A DNA stretch of 64,000 nt from CAVRQM01 sp963723455 (GCA_963723455.1 CAVRQM010000001.1:310001-374000), one strand, 5' to 3'; positions 8,652-19,975 are shown, counted from the stretch's first letter. The notes: a model not told the origin generated them from the sequence alone. A program made the numbers and translations.

Positions 8652-8988
8652 CGAGTAGGGTCTGGATATCACCGCCGACCTCCATCCGGGCGAACCTTCC
8701 CGATGGCAGCGTGGTCCGCCCCGCGCGCCTCCTTTTCTCGTAAATGCCACCAGCCGGAGGGCCGCCGGACGGCTCGCCCGACGCGCGTCGCCGTGATCCC
8801 CCTACACTCGCAGGTCGTAACGCCATCGCGTTAATGCATTTCGACAACAATTATTTATTCGCTGCTCCGTCGTTATTAGTCGCGAAGTCGTGAGATTCAC
8901 TTTTGCTTGATGTATTGATCGCGCCCGGTTAGCCGGGGAGTTGCGGAGTGCTCGCTAATTCGTGAGCACCGAACAACTGGAGTTGATC
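8652..8988. other. AT-richer spacer between IS remnants and the beta-helix gene
   Basis: No convincing gene. Bases 8652-8830 are GC-rich and probably residual IS flank. Bases 8831-8925 are clearly AT-richer than the rest of the window (runs such as aacaattatttattc), as expected of a promoter region or foreign DNA. A short inverted repeat gtgctc/gagcac lies at 8948-8969, just upstream of the beta-helix start. I could not assign a confident -35/-10 pair. Confidence 0.5.
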
Positions 8989-10186
8989 ATGCGCTCAGCC
9001 CTGCTCACCGCAGCCCTCCTGGCAGCCCCCGCCCTTGCCCATGCCGGCACGTCCGCGCGGCTCAGCCCATACATCGGTAACGCAACACCGACCTATAGCT
9101 GTGTGCCTGGCGACAACTCCGTGGCGCTGAATGGGCTGCTTGCAAACGGCGGCACCGTGAACGTCGCTCCCGGCACCTGCGCGTTGTCGGGATCACTGTA
9201 TCTGCTGGTCAGCGGCACCGCCCTGAACGGGGCCGGCATGGGGCAGACGGTGTTCGTCGCCTCCAGGCCCCTGCAAATGGACATGGTCAGCGTCGGCAAG
9301 GTTGGACCGCTGTTCCGTGGGTCCGGCTTCACCGTCAGCAATCTGACCCTTGATGGCAACGTGCACGGCAATGCCGGCAACACCAGCAACACGGGCCGCG
9401 GCATCATCGTCTATGGAGGCGCCACTCAGTCTGTGATCGCCAATGTCGAAACCCGCTTCGCCGCCATCGGCGCGAGCATCGCGGGATCGTACATCACGGT
9501 GAAGAACCAGGTACTCGCACGACAATCGCTATGCAGGCTTGTTCGGGCACGGCACACCGGCATTGCCCAGTCCGTACAATGTCGGGGCGCATGATACCGT
9601 CACCGGCGGTCGCTACGACAACAACTGCCTGGACAACAAGCCAGGCAAGACCTACGATAATGTCATCCTCAACAACGGCGTCACCGATTGGATGGTGGGC
9701 GGCCCGAATGCCGGCGACGGCAACGAGGCATCCGGCAACGGCGACATCCTGGTCAGCTGCCTGTCATGCGGCCAGGATGTCGGCCATGTCACGGTGCAGG
9801 GCAACACGGTCACCAACGGATCGCTGGGCGGCGTCCGCCTGACCGGCGACGTGCACAACGTATCGGTCCTGAACAATATGCTGGTCAACGACCAGGGCAT
9901 TGCCGTCGTCGTCGCCGGGCGGGTGACGACCGCGCTGATCCAGGGGAACACGATGACGCGGCAGCTCGCCGCCGGAGTCGGCCTGTTGACCAACAGCGTC
10001 ACGCCCGGCATCGCCACCGGCATCACGATCACCGGCAACACGATAGCCATGGGCAACAACAACAAGCCGACCGTATGGCTCGCCAACGCCTCGACCGACG
10101 TGAAGGTCACTGTCAACGCCTATGACGGCGGCCACGACGACACGGCGCAGGCCGGCGCAGGGCTGGTGGTCCGCGGCAATCACTGA
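8989..10186 (+). CDS. Secreted right-handed beta-helix repeat protein (one frameshift)
   Basis: A ~398-aa exported protein. MRSALLTAALLAAPALAHAG is a clean Sec signal; the mature part consists of short N/G-rich repeats typical of parallel beta-helices (for example SNLTLDGNVHG, VTVQGNTVTNGSLGG, IQGNTMTRQ, ITITGNTI). Such folds occur in polysaccharide lyases and adhesins; no catalytic motif is recognisable. The frame shifts near 9511: dropping one G from aggtac restores NQYSHDNRYAGLFG. The ATG at 8989 has GGAG seven bases upstream. Its position next to IS remnants and AT-rich DNA suggests possible acquisition, but codon usage in the gene is only mildly different. Confidence 0.82.
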
Positions 10187-10261
10187 CGGCCAGGGCACGC
10201 AGCGCAGCGCGCACGACGTGACCCGCGCGTCGGCTGCCGCGAGCCGGAGGCGCTGCTCGCG

Positions 10262-11278
10262 TCAGCCGGCTCGCGGACTCTGCCACGTCCCCGTCTCCGC
10301 CGCCCGGAACACCGCGTCGATGGCGCGCATGTTGGCCAGCGCGTCCTCGATCGGAAACTCCAGGGGCTGCTCGCCCAGCACGGCGCGGCTGAACGCGTCG
10401 GCCTGCAGCGCGTACTGATCGAGCACGGGGAACGTTTCGGCACGCGCATGCGCGCCGGACAGGTCGCCCCCGTCATCCAGCATGATCCGGCACGGCGCGT
10501 CGGGCGGCGCGTTGAACGGGATCAGCACCTCCAGCCGCGCCCGCGCGCCGACGATCGTCACGCGCTGGTGCGGCGCGAGTTGCGTCGAGCAGGTGAACGT
10601 CAGGTGCCGCGCGCCGGGAAACACCATCAGCGCGCTGGTCAGCCGGTCGATGCCCAGCGCCGGGTCGCGGTCCATGTCGGCGGCGACGCGCAGCGGCTCG
10701 GCGCCGAACACGTAGCGCGCGGTATTGATTGCATAGCAGCCGATGTCCAGCAGCCCGCCGCCGCCGATGTCCTTCTGGTTGCGGACGTTGGCGGGATCGT
10801 CGAGGAAGTAGCTGAAGAAGGTCTGGATCGCGCGGACCTCGCCCAGATCGCCGCCTTGCGCCAGCGCCCGCGCGCGTTGCCACCATGGCGTGTGACGCAC
10901 CATGAACGCCTCGGCCACCAGCCGGCCTGTGCGCGCCCGCGCCGCCATCAGCTGTTCAACCTCCGCGGCGTTCAAGGCCACCGGCTTCTCGCACAGCACA
11001 TGCTTGCCGGCATCCATCGCGCGCATCGTCCAGGGCACGTGCAAATGGTTCGGCAGCGGATTGTAGATCGCCTGGATGTCCGGGTCGGCCAGCAGCGCCT
11101 CGTAGCTGCCATGGGCGCGGGCGATGCCGAGCGTCGCAGCGGCGCGCTCCGCGGCCGCCTGATCGCGCGAGGCGATCGCCACGACGCGCGACCGCTGCGA
11201 CCGTTGCATGGCGGGGATGACCTTGGCGGTGCCGATCCGCGCGGTGCTCAGCACGCCCCAGTTCACCGTGTCGGTCAT
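10262..11278 (-). CDS. Gfo/Idh/MocA family NAD(P)-dependent oxidoreductase
   Basis: The 338-aa protein has the family layout: N-terminal Rossmann domain (NWGVLSTARIGTAKVIPAM), the signature CEKPVALN with the catalytic-region lysine at residue 98, and a C-terminal alpha/beta domain with GGGLLDIGCYAIN. It is probably a sugar or cyclitol dehydrogenase close to the trans-1,2-dihydrobenzene-1,2-diol or glucose-fructose type, but the substrate cannot be read from sequence. It converges with the beta-helix gene (75-bp gap with no clear terminator) and is separated from the upstream EF-hand gene by a strong hairpin. Confidence 0.9.
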   Translation of the reverse strand: MTDTVNWGVLSTARIGTAKVIPAMQRSQRSRVVAIASRDQAAAERAAATLGIARAHGSYEALLADPDIQAIYNPLPNHLHVPWTMRAMDAGKHVLCEKPVALNAAEVEQLMAARARTGRLVAEAFMVRHTPWWQRARALAQGGDLGEVRAIQTFFSYFLDDPANVRNQKDIGGGGLLDIGCYAINTARYVFGAEPLRVAADMDRDPALGIDRLTSALMVFPGARHLTFTCSTQLAPHQRVTIVGARARLEVLIPFNAPPDAPCRIMLDDGGDLSGAHARAETFPVLDQYALQADAFSRAVLGEQPLEFPIEDALANMRAIDAVFRAAETGTWQSPRAG

Positions 11279-11301
11279 CGCTGCTCCTGAGGGCCGGGGT
11301 T

Positions 11302-11342
11302 CCGCCCTGCCCCGGGAATGCGCGGCCCCCGGGGCAGGGCGG
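11302..11342. terminator. 15-bp perfect hairpin between EF-hand and oxidoreductase genes
   Basis: Arms 11302-11316 (ccgccctgccccggg) and 11328-11342 are perfectly complementary, with an 11-base loop. It lies 8 bases after the EF-hand stop in the direction of transcription and 23 bases before the oxidoreductase start. No T-run follows on either strand, so it may be an mRNA 3'-end stabiliser, a Rho-assisted terminator or an attenuator rather than a classical intrinsic terminator. Confidence 0.6.
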
Positions 11343-11350
11343 ACTGTGGG

Positions 11351-11863
11351 CTACTGCGCCGGGGCGGGGGTTGCCGGGGCTGCCGCGGCCGGCGGCGCGG
11401 AAGGTGCGGGAGCCGGCGCGGGAGCGGCTGGCGCGGGCGCAGTCGGCGCCGACGTCGCCGGCGGGTTCGTCTTGGCGGCGTGCCGCGCCAGGTACTGCGC
11501 GTGCGCGTAGGCGTGGATGTCCGCCTCGGTCACATAGCCCTTGTGCCCGGCGTCCATCGCATCGAAGTGCCGTGCCACGTACGTCCATTTCGCGGCATTG
11601 GCCTGATCCAGCGTCAGATGGCCGTCCTTGGTCGTGTTGGCCGCGGCAAAGCGCTGGTGCATCGACATGCGCCGGCCATGCGGCTTCGCGGTGTGACGCT
11701 GCGTCGTCAACGGCGCCGGAGAGGACGTGTCGGGACTGGCGTTGGCCGGCGCGCCGGCATCCGGCGCGCTCGTCGCCTGCGCCATTGCGGGCGCGATCAG
11801 GGCGGGGCTGATCGGCAAGGCAAGCAGCGCCGCGGTCGCGACGGCCGGGATCAAAAAGCGCAT
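11351..11863 (-). CDS. Exported EF-hand-like protein
   Basis: A 170-aa protein with a signal peptide (MRFLIPAVATAALLALPISP, probable cleavage after AMAQA near 30). Two degenerate EF-hand loops follow: NTTKDGHLTLDQA near 75-87 and DAMDAGHKGYVTEADI near 100. The rest is Ala/Pro-rich low complexity, especially the last 45 residues, consistent with a periplasmic or cell-wall-spanning segment. Acetobacteraceae encode many such short calcium-loop proteins of unknown role. The start at 11863 has AAGGAGA upstream. Calcium binding is inferred only; both loops lack some acidic ligands. Confidence 0.78.
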   Translation of the reverse strand: MRFLIPAVATAALLALPISPALIAPAMAQATSAPDAGAPANASPDTSSPAPLTTQRHTAKPHGRRMSMHQRFAAANTTKDGHLTLDQANAAKWTYVARHFDAMDAGHKGYVTEADIHAYAHAQYLARHAAKTNPPATSAPTAPAPAAPAPAPAPSAPPAAAAPATPAPAQ

Positions 11864-11951
11864 GGTCTGTGGTCTCCTTGTCGTGCCGACTCGAACGAGC
11901 GGCCTGGGCCGGTGGGCGGGCCTGTCATACGCGACCTGCCGCCGCGGCGCA

Positions 11952-13022
11952 TCACCGCGCGAGCACGGCGCGCACAGCCGTGATCGCCAGCCCGACCTGC
12001 TCCGCATCGACATCCAGATGCGTGCAGGCGCGCGCGCGGGTGCGGCCCATCGTCGAGATCAGCACGCCATGCGCCCGCAGCCGCGCGGCCAGCTCATCGG
12101 CATCCAGCCCGGTTCCGGCGGTGTCGAAGAACACCAGGTTGGTTTCAGGCTGCTCGACCACGATGCCCTCGATCTGTGCCAGGCCGCGCGCCAGCGCCCG
12201 GGCGTTGGCATGATCCTCGGCCAGCCGATCGACGTGGTGATCCAGCGCATGCAGGCACGCCGCCGCGCAGATGCCGCCCTGCCGCAGCGCGCCGCCAAGA
12301 CGCTGCTTCCAGCGCCAGGCGCGGTCGATGAACTCGGTGCTGCCGCACAGCACCGCGCCCAGCGGCGCGCCGAGGCCCTTGGTGAAATCCAGCCACACGC
12401 TGTCATAGCCGGCGACCATGTCCGAGGCCGGCACGCCGGCGGCGACCACCGCGTTCATCAGCCGCGCGCCATCCATGTGCGTGGCCATACCGTGCGCGTG
12501 CGCGATGTGGGCGATCTCGTGCAGCGCCTGCGCTTCCCACACCGCGCCGCCGCCCATGTTCGCGGTCTGCTCGACCTCGACCAGTGTTTGCGGCATGTCG
12601 TAGCGCGACGGCTGGGCGATGATGGCCGCGCGCAGCGCATCGCCCGAGAACATGCCGCGCGCACCCGGCAGCGGGGTGATATGCGCGCCGGTCAGCGCCG
12701 CCGCACCGCCGCCCTCGCTGTTCAGGATGTGCGCGCTGTGGTGCGCCAGGATCGCATCCCCCGGGCGGCAATGCGTCAGGATGGCGATCTGGTTGCACAT
12801 CGTCCCGGTGGGCAGGAACATCGCCGCCTGCTTGCCCAGCAGCGCCGCCATGCGGTCGCACAGCGCGTCGATGGTCGGATCGAGACCGGCCTGTTCGTCG
12901 CCGACCTCGGCGGCCATCATCGCGGCCTTCATCGCCGGCGTCGGCCGGGTCTGCGTGTCGGAAAACAGGTTCGCCCGCACCAGCAGCTCGCCGGGCTTCG
13001 GGCGCAACGGCACATAGGTCAT
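11952..13022 (-). CDS. ltaE: Low-specificity L-threonine aldolase
   Basis: A PLP enzyme cleaving L-threonine/allo-threonine to glycine and acetaldehyde. The 356-aa protein has the aldolase markers: NLFSDTQTRPTPAM (19-32), VGDEQAGLDPT, THMDGARLMNA with the PLP-ring aspartate D184, and the Schiff-base lysine K215 in DFTKGLGAPLGAV. Length is typical. Its ATG abuts the stop of the COQ10-like gene (TGA then ATG), so it is the distal member of lpdA-lipA-coq10-ltaE on the minus strand. No functional tie to lipoate is known; this is probably cotranscription only. Confidence 0.92.
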   Translation of the reverse strand: MTYVPLRPKPGELLVRANLFSDTQTRPTPAMKAAMMAAEVGDEQAGLDPTIDALCDRMAALLGKQAAMFLPTGTMCNQIAILTHCRPGDAILAHHSAHILNSEGGGAAALTGAHITPLPGARGMFSGDALRAAIIAQPSRYDMPQTLVEVEQTANMGGGAVWEAQALHEIAHIAHAHGMATHMDGARLMNAVVAAGVPASDMVAGYDSVWLDFTKGLGAPLGAVLCGSTEFIDRAWRWKQRLGGALRQGGICAAACLHALDHHVDRLAEDHANARALARGLAQIEGIVVEQPETNLVFFDTAGTGLDADELAARLRAHGVLISTMGRTRARACTHLDVDAEQVGLAITAVRAVLAR

Positions 13023-13511
13023 TCAGGTGCTTTCGGAGCCGGCGGGAACCGGGGCGGCGACGCGGGATGCGGCGGCCGGATGCGAGCCATGCACCTCGCG
13101 CGCGCGCTTGAGAAACGCATTCACCATGCGGCTGACCGCCTGGTTGAACACCACGCCGATCGCCGCCTGCAGGATGCGGCTCTTGAACTCGAAATCGACG
13201 AAGAAATCCACCTTGCAGCCACGCGGGTCCGGCGAGAATCGCCACTGGTTGTTCAGGTATCGGAACGGCCCGTTCTCGTACCGCACGCGGACCCGCTCCG
13301 GGCGCTCCAGCGTGACGCGGCTGGTGAAGCTTTCGCGGAACGGGCCGAACGAGATCGTCAGATCGGCCACCTCCTCATCATCGGTGTGCGAGCGCACGCG
13401 CGCGGCCGAACACCACGGCAGGAATTGCGGATACTTGCCGACATCGGCGACCAGATCGAACATCTGCTCGGGGGTGTAGGTCACCACCCGCAATTCCGCG
13501 TGCGTCGGCAT
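13023..13511 (-). CDS. COQ10/START-domain protein (RatA-like, ubiquinone-binding type)
   Basis: A 162-aa protein of the polyketide cyclase/START family. YTPEQMFDLVADVGKYPQFL is the conserved N-terminal segment around the hydrophobic pocket entrance, and PFRYLNNQWRFSPDPRGCKV with VDFFVDFEFKS fit the COQ10 branch. COQ10 proteins bind ubiquinone and are needed for efficient respiration; bacterial RatA homologues were also described as toxins, which I think does not apply here. It sits two bases downstream of lipA, a very common alphaproteobacterial pairing. The last 20 residues are Ala/Pro-rich tail. Confidence 0.88.
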   Translation of the reverse strand: MPTHAELRVVTYTPEQMFDLVADVGKYPQFLPWCSAARVRSHTDDEEVADLTISFGPFRESFTSRVTLERPERVRVRYENGPFRYLNNQWRFSPDPRGCKVDFFVDFEFKSRILQAAIGVVFNQAVSRMVNAFLKRAREVHGSHPAAASRVAAPVPAGSEST

Positions 13512-13513
13512 GG

Positions 13514-14518
13514 TCAGGCGGCGGCGCGCTGTTCGGCGGTCGTCGCGGCGGCCCGCTCGACCCGGGCCGCGCGCAGCCGCGCGAAATCCGCGTCGGCGTG
13601 GTACGAACTGCGCGTCAGCGGCGTCGCCGAGACCATCAGGAACCCCTTCGCTCGCGCCGTGCCCGCGTACTCGGCGAACGCCTCCGGCGTCACGAACTCC
13701 GCCACTGCCGCGTGTTTCGGCGTCGGCTGCAAGTACTGGCCGAGCGTCAGGAAATCCACCTCGGCCACCCGCAGATCGTCCATCACCTGCGCCACCTCCG
13801 CCCGGTCCTCGCCCAGACCGACCATCATGCCGGATTTCGTGAAGATCGTCGGATCGAGCCGCTTCACCGTGTCGAGCAGGCGCAACGACTGGAAATAACG
13901 CGCCCCGGGCCGGATGGTCGGGTACAGCCGCGGCACGGTTTCCAGGTTGTGATTGAACACGTCCGGCCGCGCCTCGGCCACGATCTCGGCGCCGCCGGGC
14001 TTGCGCAGGAAGTCCGGCGTCAGCACCTCGATCGTGGTGTCCGGCGCGGCGCTGCGCAGCGCGCGGATGACGGCGGCGAAATGCGCCGCCCCGCCGTCGC
14101 GCAGGTCATCGCGATCGACCGAGGTGACGACCACATGCCGAAGGCCCAGCCGGGCCACCGCGTCGGCCACCCGCCCCGGCTCGCCGGCGTCCAGCGGCCC
14201 GGGCACGCCGGTCGCCACGTTGCAGAACGCGCAGGCCCGGGTGCAGGTGTCGCCCATCACCATCATGGTCGCGTGGCGCTGGGACCAGCACTCGCCGATA
14301 TTCGGGCAGGCAGCCTCCTCGCAGACCGTCACCAGCCCGTGCTCGCGCATCAGCGCGCGGGTCTCGTGATAGACCGGGTGGGTCGGCGCGCGCACGCGGA
14401 TCCAGGCCGGCTTGGCCGTCGCCGGGTTGTCCGGCCGGCGCGCCTTCTCGGGGTGGCGCACCCTGGCTGGAGGCGTCGGGCTGCCGATCCGGTGATCGAC
14501 CTGCAGGCGAGTGGTCAT
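13514..14518 (-). CDS. lipA: Lipoyl synthase
   Basis: A radical SAM enzyme inserting two sulfurs into octanoyl-lipoyl domains, here serving the adjacent pyruvate dehydrogenase E2 and E1-beta lipoyl domains. The 334-aa protein has both iron-sulfur motifs: C66, C71, C77 (CEEAACPNIGEC, auxiliary cluster) and C92, C96, C99 (CTRACAFC, radical SAM cluster), followed by TSVDRDDLRDGGA. A conserved serine of the RSS motif that ligates the auxiliary cluster is present (TRSSYHAD). It starts 27 bases after the lpdA stop and precedes the COQ10 gene. Confidence 0.97.
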   Translation of the reverse strand: MTTRLQVDHRIGSPTPPARVRHPEKARRPDNPATAKPAWIRVRAPTHPVYHETRALMREHGLVTVCEEAACPNIGECWSQRHATMMVMGDTCTRACAFCNVATGVPGPLDAGEPGRVADAVARLGLRHVVVTSVDRDDLRDGGAAHFAAVIRALRSAAPDTTIEVLTPDFLRKPGGAEIVAEARPDVFNHNLETVPRLYPTIRPGARYFQSLRLLDTVKRLDPTIFTKSGMMVGLGEDRAEVAQVMDDLRVAEVDFLTLGQYLQPTPKHAAVAEFVTPEAFAEYAGTARAKGFLMVSATPLTRSSYHADADFARLRAARVERAAATTAEQRAAA

Positions 14519-14545
14519 GGAGCGGTCACACCTTGACGGGCCGCC

Positions 14546-15948
14546 CTAGAAGTGGATGGCGCGGCCATAGGCGTCAAGCACGGCCTCGTGCATCGTCTCG
14601 CTGACCGTTGGATGCGGAAAGACGGTGTGCATCAGCTCGGTCTCGGTGGTCTCAAGGGTGCGGGCGATGGCGTAGCCCTGGATCATCTCGGTGACCTCCG
14701 CGCCACACATATGCGCGCCCAGCAGCGCGCCGGTGACGGAGTCGAACACCACCTTGACCATGCCTTCCGGCTCGCCCATCGCGATCGCCTTGCCGTTGCC
14801 GATGAACGGAAAGCGGCCGACGCGGACGGCATGGCCCAGCTCGGTCGCGCGCGCCTCGGTCAGCCCGACCGAGGCGATCTGCGGCCGGCAATAGGTGCAG
14901 CCGGGGATGTTGGTCCAGTCGATCGGATGCACGTCGTTCTGGGCGGCGATCTTCTCGACGCAGATCACCCCTTCGTGGCTCGCCTTGTGCGCGAGCCACG
15001 GCGCGCCGCACACGTCGCCGATGGCATAGATTCCCGGCTCGCCGGTGCGGCAGTACTCGTCGATGGCGATGTGCGTGCGATCGACCCGCACCCCGGTGCC
15101 CTCGATGCCGATGCCCTCGACATTGCCGACGATGCCGACCGCGGAGATCACCCGGTCCACCGTGATCTCCTGGCCCTTCCCGGCGGCCTCGACCGTGACG
15201 GTCACGGTGTCGGCGCCCTTGCGCGCCGCCTTCACGGTTGCGCCGGTGAGGATCCTGATCCCCTGCTTCTCGAACGCCTTGCGCGCGAACGCCGAAGATC
15301 TCGGCGTCCTCCACCGGCAGGATGCGGTCGAGCAGCTCGACCACCGTGACCTCGGCACCCATGTTGCGGTAGAAGCTGGCGAACTCGATGCCGATGGCGC
15401 CGGAGCCGATCACCAGCAGCGATTTCGGCATCGCCGGCGGCACCATCGCCTCCTTGTACCGACCAGATGAGCTTGCCGTCGCTCTCCAGCCCCGGCAGCT
15501 GGCGCGCGCGCGCGCCGGTGGCCAGGATGATGTGCGGCGCGCGCAGCGTGGCGACCGGCTTGCCATCCTTCTCGACGGCGACCGTCTGCTTGCCGGCCAG
15601 CCTGCCGCTGCCGTCGAACGTCGCGACCTTGTTCTTCTTCAGCAGGTGGCCGACGCCGGAGGCGAGCTGCCTGGCCACCGCGCGCGACCGCTTGACCACC
15701 GCCGGCAGATCGAAACGGACATTGTCGGCGGCGAAGCCGAACTCGGGAAGGTGGTGCAGCAGGTGGTTGATCTCCGAGCTGCGCAGCAGCGCCTTGGTCG
15801 GGATGCAGCCCCAGTTCAGGCAGATGCCGCCCAGATGCTCGCGCTCGACCACGGCGGTCTTCATGCCGAGCTGTGCGGCGCGAATGGCGGCCACGTAGCC
15901 GCCGGGACCGCCGCCGATGATGACGAGATCGAAGGACTGGTCAGGCAT
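14546..15948 (-). CDS. lpdA: Dihydrolipoyl dehydrogenase, E3 (two frameshifts)
   Basis: E3 reoxidises dihydrolipoamide of the pyruvate dehydrogenase complex with FAD and NAD. From ATG 15948: FAD motif IIGGGPGGYVAA, redox disulfide C43/C48 in GICLNWGCIPTK, NAD motif VIGSGAIGIEFASF, second FAD site YAIGDVCG and the catalytic pair in FPHPTVSETMHEAV near the end. The frame breaks near 15460 (extra base; restores LIWSYKEAMVPPAMPKS) and near 15295 (extra base; restores DAEISAFARKAFEKQG). Corrected length is 466 aa, exactly the family size. Since the enzyme is essential and both halves are intact, I regard the shifts as likely sequence errors. Confidence 0.93.
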
Positions 15949-16014
15949 CGGCTGCGGCCTCCCGCGCGAACGACTTAGCGGCCGAGGCACCCGCCGTCAT
16001 GGATACGGTATTGC

Positions 16015-17367
16015 TCACAGCATCAAACTCAACGGGTCTTCCGCCACCCGCTTGAATTCGGCCAGCCACTGTGCGCCCTGCGCGCCGTCCAGCACGCGGT
16101 GATCGACCGCGAGCGTTACCGTCATGACCGTCGCAGCCTCGATCTTCCCGTCATGCACCACGGCGCGCTGCAGCCCGGCCGCGACCGCCAGGATCGCCGC
16201 CTGCGGCGGGTTGATGATCGCGGCGAACGTGGTCACGCCGTACATCCCCATGTTGGAGATCGAGAAACTGCCGCCCTGGAACTCCTCCGGCTTCAGCTTG
16301 CCGGCCTTGGCGCGGGCGCCCAAATCCTTCATCTCGTTGCTGATCGCGGCCAGGCCCTTGCGATCGGCCTGACGCAGGATGGGGGTGATCAGTCCTTCCG
16401 GGATCGAGACGGCGATGGCGATGTCCACGTCATCGAACAGCACGATGCCGTCGTCGGTCCAGGCGCTGTTGACGTGCGGCAGCCGGCGCAGCGTGACCGC
16501 CACGGCCTTCACGACCAGGTCGTTGACCGACAGCTTGAACGCGCCGGGTCCTTCCTTGGGGCTTTTCGCGTTCAGCTCGGCGCGCAGCTTCAGCAGCGCG
16601 TCGATCTCGACATCGATCGATGCGTAGTAATGCGGAATCGCCTGCTTCGCCTCGGTCATGCGGCGCGCGATGGTGCGGCGCATGCCGGTATGCGGGACCA
16701 GCCGGTGCGGCGCGGTGATCGCGGCGGCTTTGGCAGCGGGCGCGGGCGGGGCAACCGCCGCCGTCGCCGCCGCCTGGGGCTGCGCTGCGGGGGCAACCGA
16801 GGTCGCCGGCGCCCCGCTCCGTTGCGCCGAATTCGATATCGACACGCACGATGCGGCCGTTCGGGCCGCTGCCATGCAGCGTTGACAGGTCGATGCCGGC
16901 CTGCCGCGCCATGCGCCGCGCCAGCGGCGAGGCGAACACGCGCGTCGCGGCATCGTGCCCGTTGGCCGTTGGCATCGGCGCCTGCGCCGGCGCCTGGACC
17001 GGCGCGGGTTCAGCCTCCTGCGCGGCGGCCGCCTGCTGTGCCGGCAGCGACACCTGCGCCGGAGCAGCGGCAGCCGGCGGCGGCGCGGCGGGCGCAGCTT
17101 CAGGCGCCGCCGCCGGAACCGCTTCGCCCGCCTCGACCAGCACGGCGATCGGCGCATTGACCTGCACGCCGGCGGTGCCGTCGGCGACCAGGATCTTGCC
17201 TAGCACGCCCTCGTCCACCGCCTCGACCTCCATGGTCGCCTTGTCGGTCTCGATCTCGGCGATCACGTCGCCGCTGCGCACGGCGTCGCCTTCTTTTTTC
17301 AGCCACCGCGCCAGCGTGCCCTCGGTCATGGTGGGCGACAGCGCCGGCATCAGGATGTTGGTGGCCA

Positions 17368-17368
<1 letters not shown>
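16015..17368 (-). CDS. pdhC: Pyruvate dehydrogenase E2, dihydrolipoamide acetyltransferase (one frameshift)
   Basis: E2 forms the complex core and transfers acetyl groups to CoA. From ATG 17368: one lipoyl domain (residues 1-80, lipoyl lysine K43 in ETDKATMEVE), an Ala/Pro linker, a peripheral-subunit-binding domain (ASPLARRMARQAGIDL, about 145) and the catalytic domain ending in VDHRVLDGAQGAQWL with the active-site His/Asp. The frame breaks near 16830: the reading RVDIEFGATE should be RVDIESAQRSG if one base is removed from cgaattc. Corrected length about 450 aa. Its start overlaps the pdhB stop (TGATG). Confidence 0.93.
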
Positions 17369-18759
<1,391 letters not shown>

Positions 18760-18764
18760 CGCGC

Positions 18765-19845
18765 TCACCCTTCCACCAGCACGTCGGTCCACAGCTCGGC
18801 CGGATCCGGCTCCGGGCTGGATTGCGCGAATTCGGCGGCCTCGGCGACGATGCGCTTGATGTCGTCGTCGATTTCGCGGATCGCCTCGTCGCTGGCGCCG
18901 CCAGCCTTCAGCCGGCCGCGCACCGTCTCGATCGCGTCGCGTTCGGTACCGCATCCTGTCGATCTCCTCGCGGGTGCGATATTTGCCGGGATCGGACATC
19001 GAATGGCCGCGATAGCGATAGGTCTGCATCTCCAGCAGGATCGGTCCCTGGCCGGAGCGACACGCGGCCACGGCGCGGGTCGCCGCGCGCCACACCGCCT
19101 CGACATCCATCCCGTCCACCTGCTCGCCATGAATGTTCCACGGTGCGCCGTTGCGTGACAGGTCATGGCTCGCCGAGGCGCGTTCGATGCTGGTGCCCAT
19201 GCCGTATTTGTTGTTCTCGATGACGAAGATGCAGGGCAGCTTCATGAGGGCGGCAATGTTGAAGCTCTCGAACACCTGCCCCTGGCTGGATGCGCCCTCG
19301 CCGAAATAGGTCACGCAGACGCGGTCGTTGCCGCGATACCAGTTGCTGAATGCCAGGCCCGCGCCCAGGCTGACCTGCGCGCCGACGATGCCATGGCCGC
19401 CGAAGAAGTTCTTTTCCTTGCTGAACATGTGCATCGAGCCGCCCTTGCCGCGGCTGTAGCCGGCGGCCCGCCCGGTCAGCTCGGCCATGACGCCCTTCGG
19501 GTCCATGCCGGTGGCGATCATGTGGCCATGGTCGCGATATGAGGTGATGATCTGGTCGCCGTCTGACAGCGCCATCTGCATGCCGACCACAACCGCCTCC
19601 TGGCCGATGTACAAATGGCAGAAGCCGCCGATCAGGCCCATGCCATAGAGTTGCCCGGCCCGCTCCTCGAACCGGCGGATGGTCAGCATCGAGCGGTACG
19701 CCTGTCGCAGCAGCCCCGCGTCCATCGCCGGTCCCGAGCTCGCCTGGCCGGCGTCTTGGCCCGCGCCCTGGCCCGGCGGCGCCGGTTCAGCCGCCGCGCT
19801 GGCCTTGCCGGCGCGCTTCTTCGTGTCCGCCGTCGCCTGCGCCAT
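18765..19845 (-). CDS. pdhA: Pyruvate dehydrogenase E1 alpha subunit (one frameshift)
   Basis: The alpha half of E1, decarboxylating pyruvate with thiamine diphosphate. After a 40-residue Ala/Lys-rich N-terminus the protein has AYRSMLTIRRFEERAGQLYG, HLYIGQEAVVVG, the ThDP motif from FGEGASSQGQ to ENN, and the phosphorylation-loop-like segment YRYRGHSMSDPGKYRTREE. The usual GDG of the cofactor motif reads GEG here. The frame shifts near 18949: removing one base of ggtacc restores MRTERDAIETVRGRLK and a C-terminus ending WTDVLVEG at 18765. Corrected length 359 aa. Start chosen at ATG 19845 with GGAGCGAGG upstream; an alternative GTG lies at 19884. Confidence 0.93.
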
Positions 19846-19975
19846 CCCGCCTCGCTCCTGATCTGTGGGCACGGTGGCAGACACCTAGCCGCACCGCCCG
19901 GGCGCGACAAGCGCGCCGCCCCGGCGCGGCTGCCATGCAGCGCCGGCCGTCGTCGATGCCAAGGCCGCCAGCGGG

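Noticed and set aside
8608..8850. A small basic gene on the minus strand upstream of the IS630 fragment
   Set aside because: Low-complexity Gly/Arg translation without similarity; partly covers IS debris.
13023..13511. RatA toxin identity for the COQ10-like gene
   Set aside because: No RatB antitoxin gene is adjacent, and the position after lipA is the standard one for the COQ10-type protein in alphaproteobacteria.
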